Positions 1 through 6,338 are shown, counted from the stretch's first letter. The stretch is 6,504 nt of DNA from Bacteroidota bacterium (GCA_023412975.1 JAEZRB010000140.1:1-6504), one strand, 5' to 3'. A program made the numbers and translations. Notes: a model not told the origin generated them from the sequence alone.

Positions 1-2174
1 GTTCCACCGCGATTGTATCCAACAGATTCGCCCGCATTCACTTTCCTGATCTGGGCGATGGTTGTCCGTAGCGTGGCAACGGGTTGTAACAACTCTTGGT
101 GTTGTTTGGAACTATCGACACCATACATCCCGATACCCAGTCGCACCATATCCAGCTGAAGTTCGGGCAGACGAAATATCGCGGCGGAGTTGGCAATATG
201 CCGCAAAAAAGGCTGATCCAAATTTTGCTGCAGCATATCGGCGTGTTGAATAAATGATTTGAATTGCTGCCGCGTGAATGCATCCTGCGCCGGGTCTTCG
301 CTAGCCGACAAATGGGTAAATACAGATTGTACTTTCAGGGTTTGGGATGATGATAAATATTTTGCCAGCTTATCCACCTCGCTCAACGCAAAGCCCAGCC
401 TGTTCATACCGGTTTCAAGTTCTATATGTATAGGATACTGTTGTATTCCCTCCCCTTTCAAAAAAGTATCAAAAGCCTCTAGCATCCCGAAAGAAAAAAT
501 ATCTGGTTCGAGATGATACTCAACAATGGAATCAAAAGCGGCCTCGTCAGGATTCATTAACATAATCGGTATTGTAACACCCGATTTCCTGAGCTCGACA
601 CCTTCATCCGCATAAGCCACACCCAGGTAATCCACTTTATGATATTGTAAGATACCCGCGATCTCCGCACCGCCACTACCATAAGCAAAAGCCTTCACCA
701 TCGCCATGACCCGGGTGGATGGTTTTAGCTGTTGCTGGTACACTTTTACATTGTGTACTATCGCATTCAGGTTGATCTCAAGCACCGTCTGGTGAGCTTT
801 TTGTTCCAGTTGCTGCACGATCTGTTCAAAACCAAAAACCCGGGCGCCTTTTATAAGGATTAGTTCATCCCTGAATTGCGTTGATCGAAACTTCCGTAAA
901 AAATCATCTGTCGACTCATGCAGTTCAACGACGGTTTCCGTGATGGGAGATGACGCCAAAGCACGCCATGATGCAGAGATATTTGGTCCAATAGCAATCA
1001 CACGTTTAACCTCGTGTTTTTTCAACCGCTCAATAATATAAGTGTATAACTGATCATAGCTTCGTGCGCTTTGCAAAAGATCTGATAGAATCACCGTTCT
1101 TTTCAGATCGCCTGCCTGTTGATCGAGAAAATCAAGTGCGATCTCCAGCGAATTGATATCAGCGCTATAACTATCATTAATGATCACGCAATGGTTGATC
1201 CCCTTTTTTAACTCAAGCCGCATGTTTACCGGCTGCAATCCTTCCATTCTTTTTGCGATCGATTCCTGGTCTACTCCAAGTTGCAGGAGGACCAGGTAGC
1301 AGGTAATCGCATTTTGAATGGACGCATCATCGGTAAAAGGGATGTTGAATTGCTTTTCCGCAGCGCCACTACAAACCGTGATGGAAGTATGACCGGATTT
1401 TTTTTCAAGATGCTTGACTAGAAGGTCATTGTCGGGTGAACGGCCCCAGGTAATGACCAGGGGACTGCTATCAGACTTTGCCGGCTCCAGTTTGTACGAA
1501 GCAAGATCCTCATCTCGTCCAATGATCAACTGGCAGTTAGAAAAGAGTTTTAATTTCTCTTCCAGTTTTTGTTGTTCAGACTGAAATCCCTCACTATGTG
1601 CTTCACCGATATTGGTCAACACACCAATGGTGGGTTGTATGATCCTCTCCAGGTTCTCCATTTCACCCGGCCGCGAAATACCCGCTTCGAAGATGCCCAG
1701 CGAATATTGTTCATCCATCTGCCAAATGCTGAGTGGCACACCGATCTGGGAATTATAACTTCTGGGGCTGCGCACTACCTGGTAATCCTCATGCAACAAC
1801 TGGTATAGCCATTCTTTGACGATCGTCTTGCCATTGCTGCCAGTGATACCGATCAAAGGGAAATCAAAACGACGCCGATGATGTGCCGCCAGTTTTTGTA
1901 AAGCCGCCAGCGTATCGGGCACGACCAGGAATATTGCATCCTCATTGAACTTTGCCGGGCTTTCACTCACCACGAAGCAACGCACACCTTTTTTATGAAG
2001 CTCAGGTATGAACTGGTGCCCATCACGGCGGGGACCTTTTAATGCAAAGAAAATGGAACTCGCCGGCGAATAAAGCTTGCGGCTGTCCAGGACGATATGA
2101 CTGATGAAAACATTTTCCCCTTCCTTTATGGAAGCGCCGATGATAGATGCGATATCGCGTAATGAATAGTCCAC
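1..2174 (-). CDS. Bifunctional UDP-MurNAc-tripeptide:D-Ala-D-Ala ligase / alanine racemase (MurF-Alr fusion), 3' end cut by window edge
   Basis: This cytoplasmic enzyme should make D-alanine from L-alanine and also ligate D-Ala-D-Ala to UDP-MurNAc-tripeptide with ATP, the last soluble step of peptidoglycan precursor synthesis. About 724 codons are visible. The MurF half is roughly residues 1-455: VLDSRK near 28-33 with FFALKGPRRDGH after it, the P-loop GITGSNGKT at 109-117 (Lys116), TNIGEAHSEGF near 188, and NDSYSADINSLE near 333. The racemase half begins near 463 (TVLEINLNAIVHN) and has the PLP-lysine motif MVKAFAYGSGG with Lys494, and MVRLGIGMYG near 676-685, whose Arg matches the one facing the PLP ring. 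The sequence stops at GYNRGG, so the second catalytic tyrosine and roughly 100 residues lie outside. The start is GTG at 2174: the terC stop is in the same frame two codons upstream, and no earlier start is possible. Such fusions are usual in Bacteroidota. It probably shares the terC transcript. Confidence 0.95.
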   Translation of the reverse strand, partial: MDYSLRDIASIIGASIKEGENVFISHIVLDSRKLYSPASSIFFALKGPRRDGHQFIPELHKKGVRCFVVSESPAKFNEDAIFLVVPDTLAALQKLAAHHRRRFDFPLIGITGSNGKTIVKEWLYQLLHEDYQVVRSPRSYNSQIGVPLSIWQMDEQYSLGIFEAGISRPGEMENLERIIQPTIGVLTNIGEAHSEGFQSEQQKLEEKLKLFSNCQLIIGRDEDLASYKLEPAKSDSSPLVITWGRSPDNDLLVKHLEKKSGHTSITVCSGAAEKQFNIPFTDDASIQNAITCYLVLLQLGVDQESIAKRMEGLQPVNMRLELKKGINHCVIINDSYSADINSLEIALDFLDQQAGDLKRTVILSDLLQSARSYDQLYTYIIERLKKHEVKRVIAIGPNISASWRALASSPITETVVELHESTDDFLRKFRSTQFRDELILIKGARVFGFEQIVQQLEQKAHQTVLEINLNAIVHNVKVYQQQLKPSTRVMAMVKAFAYGSGGAEIAGILQYHKVDYLGVAYADEGVELRKSGVTIPIMLMNPDEAAFDSIVEYHLEPDIFSFGMLEAFDTFLKGEGIQQYPIHIELETGMNRLGFALSEVDKLAKYLSSSQTLKVQSVFTHLSASEDPAQDAFTRQQFKSFIQHADMLQQNLDQPFLRHIANSAAIFRLPELQLDMVRLGIGMYGVDSSKQHQELLQPVATLRTTIAQIRKVNAGESVGYNRGG

Positions 2175-2180
2175 GTAGCG

Positions 2181-3155
2181 TCAATAGATCGATTTTTCAT
2201 TCTCGTCGGTGTCGGGTGGAAGTCCTTTTTTATTAATAAATATAGAATAGAAAATAGAACCGGCAATACAAACTACGATCACTCCCAGCGACATGAACAC
2301 CTGTGTTGTCTTATCCATGATCTGTGCGATCCAGTTTTCCGCCAGCATTTTGACACCGATAAACACCAATACGATCGCAATACCCTGTTGCAGGAAATCA
2401 AACTTGCTGACCGCGCCACGCAACAGGAAAAACAGGGAACGAAGACCCAGTACAGCAAAAATATTAGACGTATAGATGATCAGCTTATCACGCGAGATCC
2501 CCATCACTGCAGGAATCGAATCCACGGCAAACACAACATCAATACCTGCCAGCATGATCACCACCACAAATAAAGTGGTATAAACAGGCCGGCCATTCTC
2601 GCGGATGACATACTTGCCCCCACCGTCATGTGGCGTCAGGGGCAGAAATCTTTTGAGAAATTTATAAATACGGCTTTTATGCGGATCAAATTCTTCTTCA
2701 TGCGTGGCGGTGAACATCTTGATCCCGGTATAGACAAGAAAAACACCGAAGATGTAAAGTATCCAGTGGAATTTGTCAACCAGCGCCACGCCCACGGTGA
2801 TAAAGATGATCCGAAAAATGATCGCCATCAATACACCCAGGAATAAAACCCGGCCGTAAAATTTTTCTTTTACGCCAAAGGATGAGAAAATAAGTATAAA
2901 GACAAAGATATTATCGATACTCAGGCTTTTTTCCATCAGGTATGCGCTGATGTATTCGATCGCCGAGTCCTGGCCCTGCTCATACCAGACAAAAATACCA
3001 AAGGCAAGCCCAAGAGCAATCCAGAAAATGCTGGTCCACAAAGCATTTTTAAGGGAAATGGTGGCATTCTTTTTTGTGAATACCCCAAGATCAATAACGA
3101 TTGCCAATATCAATACAATGCCGAAAACGAGATACGTAATCTGATCTGCTGTCAT
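2181..3155 (-). CDS. TerC/Alx family integral membrane protein, probable metal-ion (Mn2+) exporter
   Basis: The protein has 324 residues, the usual length of the Alx-like TerC branch, with about nine hydrophobic segments (near 5-27, 36-57, 79-94, 102-126, 131-149, 193-216, 227-246, 257-272 and 284-306). Family hallmarks are the acidic membrane motifs: IDLGVF with Asp22, MEKSLSIDNIFVF with Glu75 and Asp81, and AGIDVVFAVDSIPAV with Asp206 and Asp212. A charged loop (about 150-185, HEEEFDPHKS onwards) separates the two halves. Family members have been linked to tellurite resistance, and Alx-type proteins to manganese export; the substrate here is inferred. The ATG start lies 19 nt downstream of a strong Bacteroidota -7 element. 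The stop is followed after 6 nt by the murF-alr start, so the pair looks like one operon. I see no other ter genes, so a tellurite operon is not supported. Confidence 0.93.
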   Translation of the reverse strand: MTADQITYLVFGIVLILAIVIDLGVFTKKNATISLKNALWTSIFWIALGLAFGIFVWYEQGQDSAIEYISAYLMEKSLSIDNIFVFILIFSSFGVKEKFYGRVLFLGVLMAIIFRIIFITVGVALVDKFHWILYIFGVFLVYTGIKMFTATHEEEFDPHKSRIYKFLKRFLPLTPHDGGGKYVIRENGRPVYTTLFVVVIMLAGIDVVFAVDSIPAVMGISRDKLIIYTSNIFAVLGLRSLFFLLRGAVSKFDFLQQGIAIVLVFIGVKMLAENWIAQIMDKTTQVFMSLGVIVVCIAGSIFYSIFINKKGLPPDTDENEKSIY

Positions 3156-3174
3156 ATTCTCTGGAAATGAAGTG

Positions 3175-3182
3175 CAAAGGTA
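3175..3182 (-). promoter_or_regulatory. Bacteroidota-type -7 promoter element of terC
   Basis: The minus strand reads TACCTTTG followed by CAC, an exact match to the TAnnTTTG element used by the primary sigma factor of Bacteroidota. It ends 19 nt before the terC ATG, which would give a leader of about 10-15 nt. I see no convincing TTG-type -33 element at the right distance; that stretch is the complement of the G-run array. It is probably the promoter for terC and murF-alr together, because no other candidate lies before murF. Confidence 0.65.
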
Positions 3183-3196
3183 ACGGAATTGCGGAT

Positions 3197-3237
3197 GGGG
3201 TTTGGGGACATGAGGGATTTGGGATTGGGAATTAGGG
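3197..3237 (+). repeat. G-tract array, potential G-quadruplex, upstream of terC promoter
   Basis: Six runs of three or four G lie on the plus strand at 3197-3200, 3204-3207, 3214-3216, 3221-3223, 3227-3229 and 3235-3237, with loops of 3-6 nt. This satisfies the usual G3+N1-7 quadruplex pattern. The second half is a degenerate GGGATT-type repeat (GGGATTT, GGGATT, GGGAATTA, GGGATTTGG). It begins 14 bp upstream of the terC -7 element, so it covers the place where a -33 element would sit. Folding or any regulatory role is inference. Confidence 0.55.
3222..3236 (+). repeat. 15-bp direct repeat GGATTGGGAATTAGG, left copy
   Basis: The 15-mer GGATTGGGAATTAGG is repeated exactly at 3615-3629 in the same orientation. 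The two copies lie just outside the inverted repeats at 3244 and 3590, at gaps of 7 and 9 bp. The copy overlaps the G-tract array. Confidence 0.75.
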
Positions 3238-3243
3238 ATTTGG

Positions 3244-3259
3244 AATCATTGCTGTCCGG
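3244..3259 (+). repeat. Interspersed 16-bp repeat, copy 1 (left inverted-repeat arm)
   Basis: AATCATTGCTGTCCGG is preceded by TTAGGGATTTGG. The similar lead-in at 6302 (TTAGGATTTTGG) shows that the homologous unit is longer than the core. Compared with copies 2 and 3, two G are missing after CCGG. Confidence 0.8.
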
Positions 3260-3407
3260 AATAACATTTAAAAGTGTTATAGAAGCCAGGACTAGCACGA
3301 CTTTTATGGATTTTCCTCTTATAGAGGCTTTGCCTTATTTCCGGGAATCTCCCAATGGTGATGAGACGCTACGGGTACAACGAGGTGTATAGCCATTTTG
3401 TTTCATG

Positions 3408-3434
3408 ACCTGCTTTCCATAGCAGGTTTTTTTT
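3408..3434 (+). terminator. Rho-independent terminator, plus strand
   Basis: A perfect 7-bp stem, ACCTGCT at 3408-3414 and AGCAGGT at 3421-3427, encloses the 6-nt loop TTCCAT and runs into eight T (3427-3434). On the minus strand no U-tract follows, so it works for plus-strand transcription only. All recognised genes are on the minus strand, so its client is unknown. A 67-codon open frame ends 15 nt before the stem at 3392. Confidence 0.75.
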
Positions 3435-3436
3435 GG

Positions 3437-3522
3437 AACACATAGGAACAATAGAAGCATAGTTAACATAGTGGATTACTATAATGAATTACTATGTTTT
3501 CTCTGTCCCTATGTCCCTATTG
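3437..3522. repeat. A/T-rich imperfect palindrome of about 8-nt ATAG units
   Basis: The left arm at 3437-3472 and right arm at 3491-3522 are imperfect reverse complements. The inner AACATAGT (3465-3472) and ACTATGTT (3491-3498) pair exactly. Both arms are degenerate tandem repeats of about 8 nt: CACATAGG, AACAATAG, AAGCATAG on the left, and CTCTGTCC, CTATGTCC on the right. A cruciform or RNA hairpin is possible. No U-tract follows on either strand. Confidence 0.6.
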
Positions 3523-3589
3523 CGATTCAATGGGGTCTTGAACCAAAGTGATCAAAATATAAATAGTAGGTTTTTGAGGCCGGAATTCC

Positions 3590-3605
3590 CCGGACAGCAA
3601 TGATT
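3590..3605 (-). repeat. Interspersed 16-bp repeat, copy 2 (right inverted-repeat arm)
   Basis: CCGGACAGCAATGATT is the exact reverse complement of copy 1. On its own strand it continues with GGGGAATTCC, matching the GGGGAA that follows copy 3. It overlaps the near-palindrome CCGGAATTCCCCGG at 3580-3593. Confidence 0.8.
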
Positions 3606-3614
3606 GGGAATTAA

Positions 3615-3629
3615 GGATTGGGAATTAGG
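3615..3629 (+). repeat. 15-bp direct repeat GGATTGGGAATTAGG, right copy
   Basis: This is identical to 3222-3236. It is itself the second of two tandem 14-nt units, the first being GATTGGGAATTAA at 3602-3614, which partly overlaps the inverted-repeat arm. Confidence 0.75.
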
Positions 3630-3700
3630 AGTGTCTGCTAAGTCAATATTGCTACTGTTTTATGGGAAAGTCAAGGTTGTCTTATATAAAATAGCTACCC

Positions 3701-3738
3701 CTCCGTGTATTCGTGTTTCCTCCGTGCCCTCCGTGTCC
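3701..3738 (+). repeat. Degenerate 9-nt GTG repeat, CTCCGTGNC, four units
   Basis: Four consecutive units of 9-10 nt read CTCCGTGTA, TTCGTGTTTC, CTCCGTGCC and CTCCGTGTC. They lie 23 bp beyond the gldG stop codon. No complementary CACGGAG arm is present nearby, unlike the related arrangement at 6339-6446. Repeats of this style are, from memory, scattered in intergenic DNA of many Bacteroidota; their function is unknown. Confidence 0.65.
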
Positions 3739-3760
3739 AAAACTCTACGATTAGATTACT

Positions 3761-5515
3761 CTACCCCGTATACTTTCTTTTCCTCAACTGCTGGTAAACA
3801 AACCCCGCCAGGATGACCAGCAACACTGGTAATCCAATATTGATAAACTGCCAGAAACCCCGGTTCTCTTTCACTTTCTGGGAGTCGAGTAAACGAAGTA
3901 CAATGTCTTTATTACGGGTTTCAATGATAGCAGGATCATTCACAAGGTATTCAATACAATTCAACAGAAACTCACGATTTGCCACGGGTATGAACAGCCT
4001 TCCATATTCAGATTGCTTTTGATACTCGCCATAGGTATATCGGTTCCAGCCCATCGGCAGCGGAACGATCTGTCCGCCCGGGCCTCCGTCCGGAATATAT
4101 TGGTTCAAAACCATATCCCCGTCAGCAACTACAATCATCTTGTTGTCGCCCGACTGTGCCAAAAACTGGCTTCCACTTTGGGCAAGACTGTCGATCTGCG
4201 CTTTTGATGCCCGGTTTTTAAACAAAGATGTAAATTTCCCTTCCAGCAACATGGCTACCGGGATCGCATTTTGTTTGAACTTCTCGTCCTGGGGTACATT
4301 CTTATTTTCATTCAGGCTGATCAGCGCCGGCGTGCTAATGGTCCTTGAGTTGGGAGAACTCACCAGTAAGGCCGTCTTCTTTACACCTTCCACCTTTATT
4401 GTATCTATAGAATTCACAAACTGACCAGCTACATAGCCGAGATTCTTCGTCAGCATTTGTCCTGCAGCCGGTGTAAGCAACGGATAATAATTCCAGTGCA
4501 GAAATTCATATTGGGGATTTTCGGCCGACCCACCTACAACAAATGGTATCATATCACATTGCAGATCCATCACCAGGTCGGTATTGATACGAAGTCCGTA
4601 CCGAAAGAAAAGATCGGTCAGGTTTAAATTTCTGTCATATGCAATCGTCTCGGACTGGAATGCGAGGCTATCCTGTTCGGCTATCAGGTTATCGATAAAG
4701 CAAAGCAGGCGGCCGCCATTCATGACAAACTGGTCGATCTTAAACTTTTCGTCTTCGGTAAACGTGGCGGACGGTTTCACGATCATCAACACATCAATAT
4801 CGCGCGGAATAGCGCCCGCTTTTTTCAGGTCGATAGTTCCAAACTGGTAATCGGTGCTGAGTATTTGTGTAATATCATAAGGCCGGCTGTCGGTAGGCTC
4901 GCCATTACCTGTGCTATAAGCAATACCCGGTTTACGGTCTTTCGAGATCTTATCGAGCGCCTTGGCAAACTGGTACTCCATCAAAGCTTCCGCGCTGTTG
5001 ATCTCTTCCTGCGAAATCCTGCTGCTTGCGCCTGGGTATAGGTTCACCAGTGACTGCTTGTCTTTATAATGAATAAGTGCAACCGGAAATATGATATTGC
5101 TGCTTTCGCCTGCTTTTTTCTGTACAGTGAGATTGATGGGTACAGCGCCTAAGGCTACCAGCGAGTCACCATAACTAAGTTCCGCATCGGGCATCTTATC
5201 CTCCGGCGAAATAAACCGGTAATGAATACGGGAACCGTTCCTGTCTTTCAACAATTGCAAAAAATCTTCGGTGCTGCCAGCAAGTTTTCTGAATCCCGCA
5301 GGAAATTCACCTTTCAGAAAAACATCAATTTGTACATCATCATCAAGGTTGAGAACAAGGTCACGTGTCGCCCTGCTCAGTGTATACCGCTTTTCGCGTG
5401 TAAGATCGAAGCGGGTGTACACCAGGGAAGACAATATATTAATCGCTACCAGGATAGTGATCAATCCAAGAAGACCAAACTTCGAAGCAAGTAGTTTATC
5501 CAGAATATTCTTCAT
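3761..5515 (-). CDS. gldG: GldG, auxiliary (substrate-binding-like) subunit of the gliding-associated ABC transporter
   Basis: GldG is the membrane-anchored partner of GldF and the ATPase GldA in the Gld ABC system of Bacteroidota; its substrate is not established. The protein has 584 residues, close to known GldG lengths. An N-terminal membrane segment (about 13-33) is followed by the characteristic RFDLTREKRYTLS (35-47). A large extracytoplasmic region of the ABC-type auxiliary kind includes GIAYSTGNGEPTDSRPYDI and DIDVLMIVKPSATFTEDEKF, followed by MNGGRLLCFIDN. A second membrane segment near 557-575 leads to the short basic tail RKRKYTG. The ATG lies 1 nt after the gldF stop (TAGgATG), so translational coupling is likely. 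The family is also kept by Bacteroidota not known to glide, so its presence does not prove motility. Confidence 0.93.
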   Translation of the reverse strand: MKNILDKLLASKFGLLGLITILVAINILSSLVYTRFDLTREKRYTLSRATRDLVLNLDDDVQIDVFLKGEFPAGFRKLAGSTEDFLQLLKDRNGSRIHYRFISPEDKMPDAELSYGDSLVALGAVPINLTVQKKAGESSNIIFPVALIHYKDKQSLVNLYPGASSRISQEEINSAEALMEYQFAKALDKISKDRKPGIAYSTGNGEPTDSRPYDITQILSTDYQFGTIDLKKAGAIPRDIDVLMIVKPSATFTEDEKFKIDQFVMNGGRLLCFIDNLIAEQDSLAFQSETIAYDRNLNLTDLFFRYGLRINTDLVMDLQCDMIPFVVGGSAENPQYEFLHWNYYPLLTPAAGQMLTKNLGYVAGQFVNSIDTIKVEGVKKTALLVSSPNSRTISTPALISLNENKNVPQDEKFKQNAIPVAMLLEGKFTSLFKNRASKAQIDSLAQSGSQFLAQSGDNKMIVVADGDMVLNQYIPDGGPGGQIVPLPMGWNRYTYGEYQKQSEYGRLFIPVANREFLLNCIEYLVNDPAIIETRNKDIVLRLLDSQKVKENRGFWQFINIGLPVLLVILAGFVYQQLRKRKYTG

Positions 5516-5516
5516 C

Positions 5517-6236
5517 CTACCGATTAATTAAATTTCGATTGGTAATCGTCAGCAATAAAAAAACCAGGCTCAGGAAATAAACAATATCACGGGAATCGAT
5601 CACACCTCGACTGATACTGCGATAATGAAAATCGATGCCCAGCATTTCAATATAATAATCCGCCCCGCCTTCAAACACTGGCAGCTGGCTGATCGCGTTG
5701 AAGCCATAATACAACAGTACACAACCGATCAGGCTTGTAATAAAAGCTACAACGGCATTGCTGGTAAAACTACTTGCCGCAATGCCAATAGCAGTAAACA
5801 CAGCTGCGAGAAAAAACAAACCGATATAGGCACCTATGGTGGCGCCGGTGTCAATACCTTCTCCGGCCGCGAGTGCCTGCACTGAAAAAAAGTAAACGAT
5901 AGTTGGTAACAATGCGATCAGCACAACCACGAGGCTGCCAAGGTATTTACCAAAGGTGATCTGCCAGCGGGTGAGCGGCCTGGTTTGTAGTATTTCAAAT
6001 GTGCCCACGCGAAATTCATCTGCAAAACTCCGCATGGTAATAGCCGGTATCAATAACAAAAGGATCCAGGGCGCAAGCTGAAAAAAAAGGTCAAGGGTGG
6101 CATATCCGAAATCAAGGATATTGTCCTTGAACATGAAAAGCATCAGGCCATTGGCCAGTAGAAAAACCACGATCGCGATATAGCCGGTAAGACTGCTGAA
6201 GAATTGGCGGAGTTCTTTTTTACAGATTGACCACAT
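5517..6236 (-). CDS. gldF: GldF, ABC-2 type permease of the gliding-associated ABC transporter
   Basis: GldF is the inner-membrane permease that should pair with GldG and the ATPase GldA. With ATG 6236 as start it has 239 residues, close to known GldF, and begins MWSICKKELRQFFSSLTGY. An in-frame TTG at 6254 would add six residues (PYFAQ-type) that are not expected for the family. About six membrane segments are visible: near 18-37, 48-68, 100-122, 136-160, 161-185 and 217-233. Between segments two and three is the ABC-2 permease signature SFADEFRVGTFEILQTRPLTRWQITFGKYLG, read here in two pieces as FRVGTFEILQTRPLT and ITFGKYLG. gldG follows directly. I see no gldA in the window; in other Bacteroidota it is often encoded elsewhere. 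Confidence 0.92.
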   Translation of the reverse strand: MWSICKKELRQFFSSLTGYIAIVVFLLANGLMLFMFKDNILDFGYATLDLFFQLAPWILLLLIPAITMRSFADEFRVGTFEILQTRPLTRWQITFGKYLGSLVVVLIALLPTIVYFFSVQALAAGEGIDTGATIGAYIGLFFLAAVFTAIGIAASSFTSNAVVAFITSLIGCVLLYYGFNAISQLPVFEGGADYYIEMLGIDFHYRSISRGVIDSRDIVYFLSLVFLLLTITNRNLINR

Positions 6237-6241
6237 TTGTG

Positions 6242-6249
6242 CAAAATAA
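6242..6249 (-). promoter_or_regulatory. Possible weak -7 element of gldFG
   Basis: The minus strand reads TTATTTTG followed by C, one mismatch from TAnnTTTG, and ends only 5 nt before the gldF ATG. Transcription from here would give a nearly leaderless mRNA. No -33 TTG is seen at suitable spacing. The stronger element at 6482-6489 is an alternative, with a long leader. Confidence 0.25.
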
Positions 6250-6301
6250 GGCAAAAAGGACTAATGCAGTGGTGTACTGAATAATGTGATTAGGATTTTG
6301 G

Positions 6302-6317
6302 AATCATTATTGTCCGG
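6302..6317 (+). repeat. Interspersed 16-bp repeat, copy 3
   Basis: AATCATTATTGTCCGG differs from copies 1 and 2 at two central bases (AT for GC). It is preceded by TTAGGATTTTGG, like copy 1, and followed by GGAACTCTGG, like copy 2 (GGAATTCCGG on its own strand). The shared unit is therefore about 35 nt. No matching inverted partner is visible between here and the window end. Confidence 0.7.
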
Positions 6318-6338
6318 GGAACTCTGGAGTACTATAAA

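Larger units (their letters stand above)
3244..3605. mobile_element. Candidate small non-autonomous (MITE-like) element bounded by 16-bp inverted repeats
   Basis: The ends are AATCATTGCTGTCCGG at 3244-3259 and its exact reverse complement at 3590-3605, giving a 362-bp segment. Inside are a plus-strand intrinsic terminator and an A/T-rich palindrome, but no transposase or other recognisable protein. A related copy of the end sequence occurs alone at 6302-6317, showing that the motif is dispersed. There is no clean target-site duplication directly at the ends; a 15-bp direct repeat lies 7-9 bp outside. It could instead be two independent insertions of a short repeat in opposite orientation. The mobile interpretation is inference. 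Confidence 0.4.
3156..3760. other. Repeat-rich intergenic region between gldG and terC, no convincing gene
   Basis: This 605-bp gap is long for the compact gene spacing elsewhere in the window. From low to high coordinates it holds the terC promoter, a G-tract array, the left copy of a 16-bp inverted repeat, small hairpins at 3261-3280 and 3315-3327, a plus-strand intrinsic terminator, an A/T-rich imperfect palindrome, the right inverted-repeat copy, a second G-rich tract and a 9-nt GTG repeat. The longest open frame on the plus strand (3189-3392) starts at TTG inside the G-rich repeat and resembles no family I know. I see no clear minus-strand terminator for gldG. Confidence 0.7.

Noticed and set aside
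62..1808. Plus-strand open frames opposite murF-alr
   Set aside because: They are antisense to a gene with clear motifs throughout, and none has recognisable features.
2181..3155. Tellurite resistance operon
   Set aside because: Only a TerC-family protein is present. No terA, terB, terD, terE or terZ homologue is visible.
3189..3392. 67-codon plus-strand frame as a protein gene
   Set aside because: It starts at TTG inside the G-rich repeat, crosses an inverted-repeat arm, has no promoter or recognisable domain, and is kept only as part of the orphan-terminator observation.
3437..3522. A/T palindrome read as a short CRISPR-like array
   Set aside because: Units are about 8 nt, contiguous and degenerate, with no spacers and no cas genes.
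3813..5531. Several plus-strand open frames of 60-94 codons opposite gldG
   Set aside because: They are antisense shadows of a well-supported gene, with no family resemblance or promoter signals.
6237..6254. TTG at 6254 as the gldF start
   Set aside because: An ATG six codons later gives the family-typical N-terminus and length, and the possible -7 element overlaps the extension.
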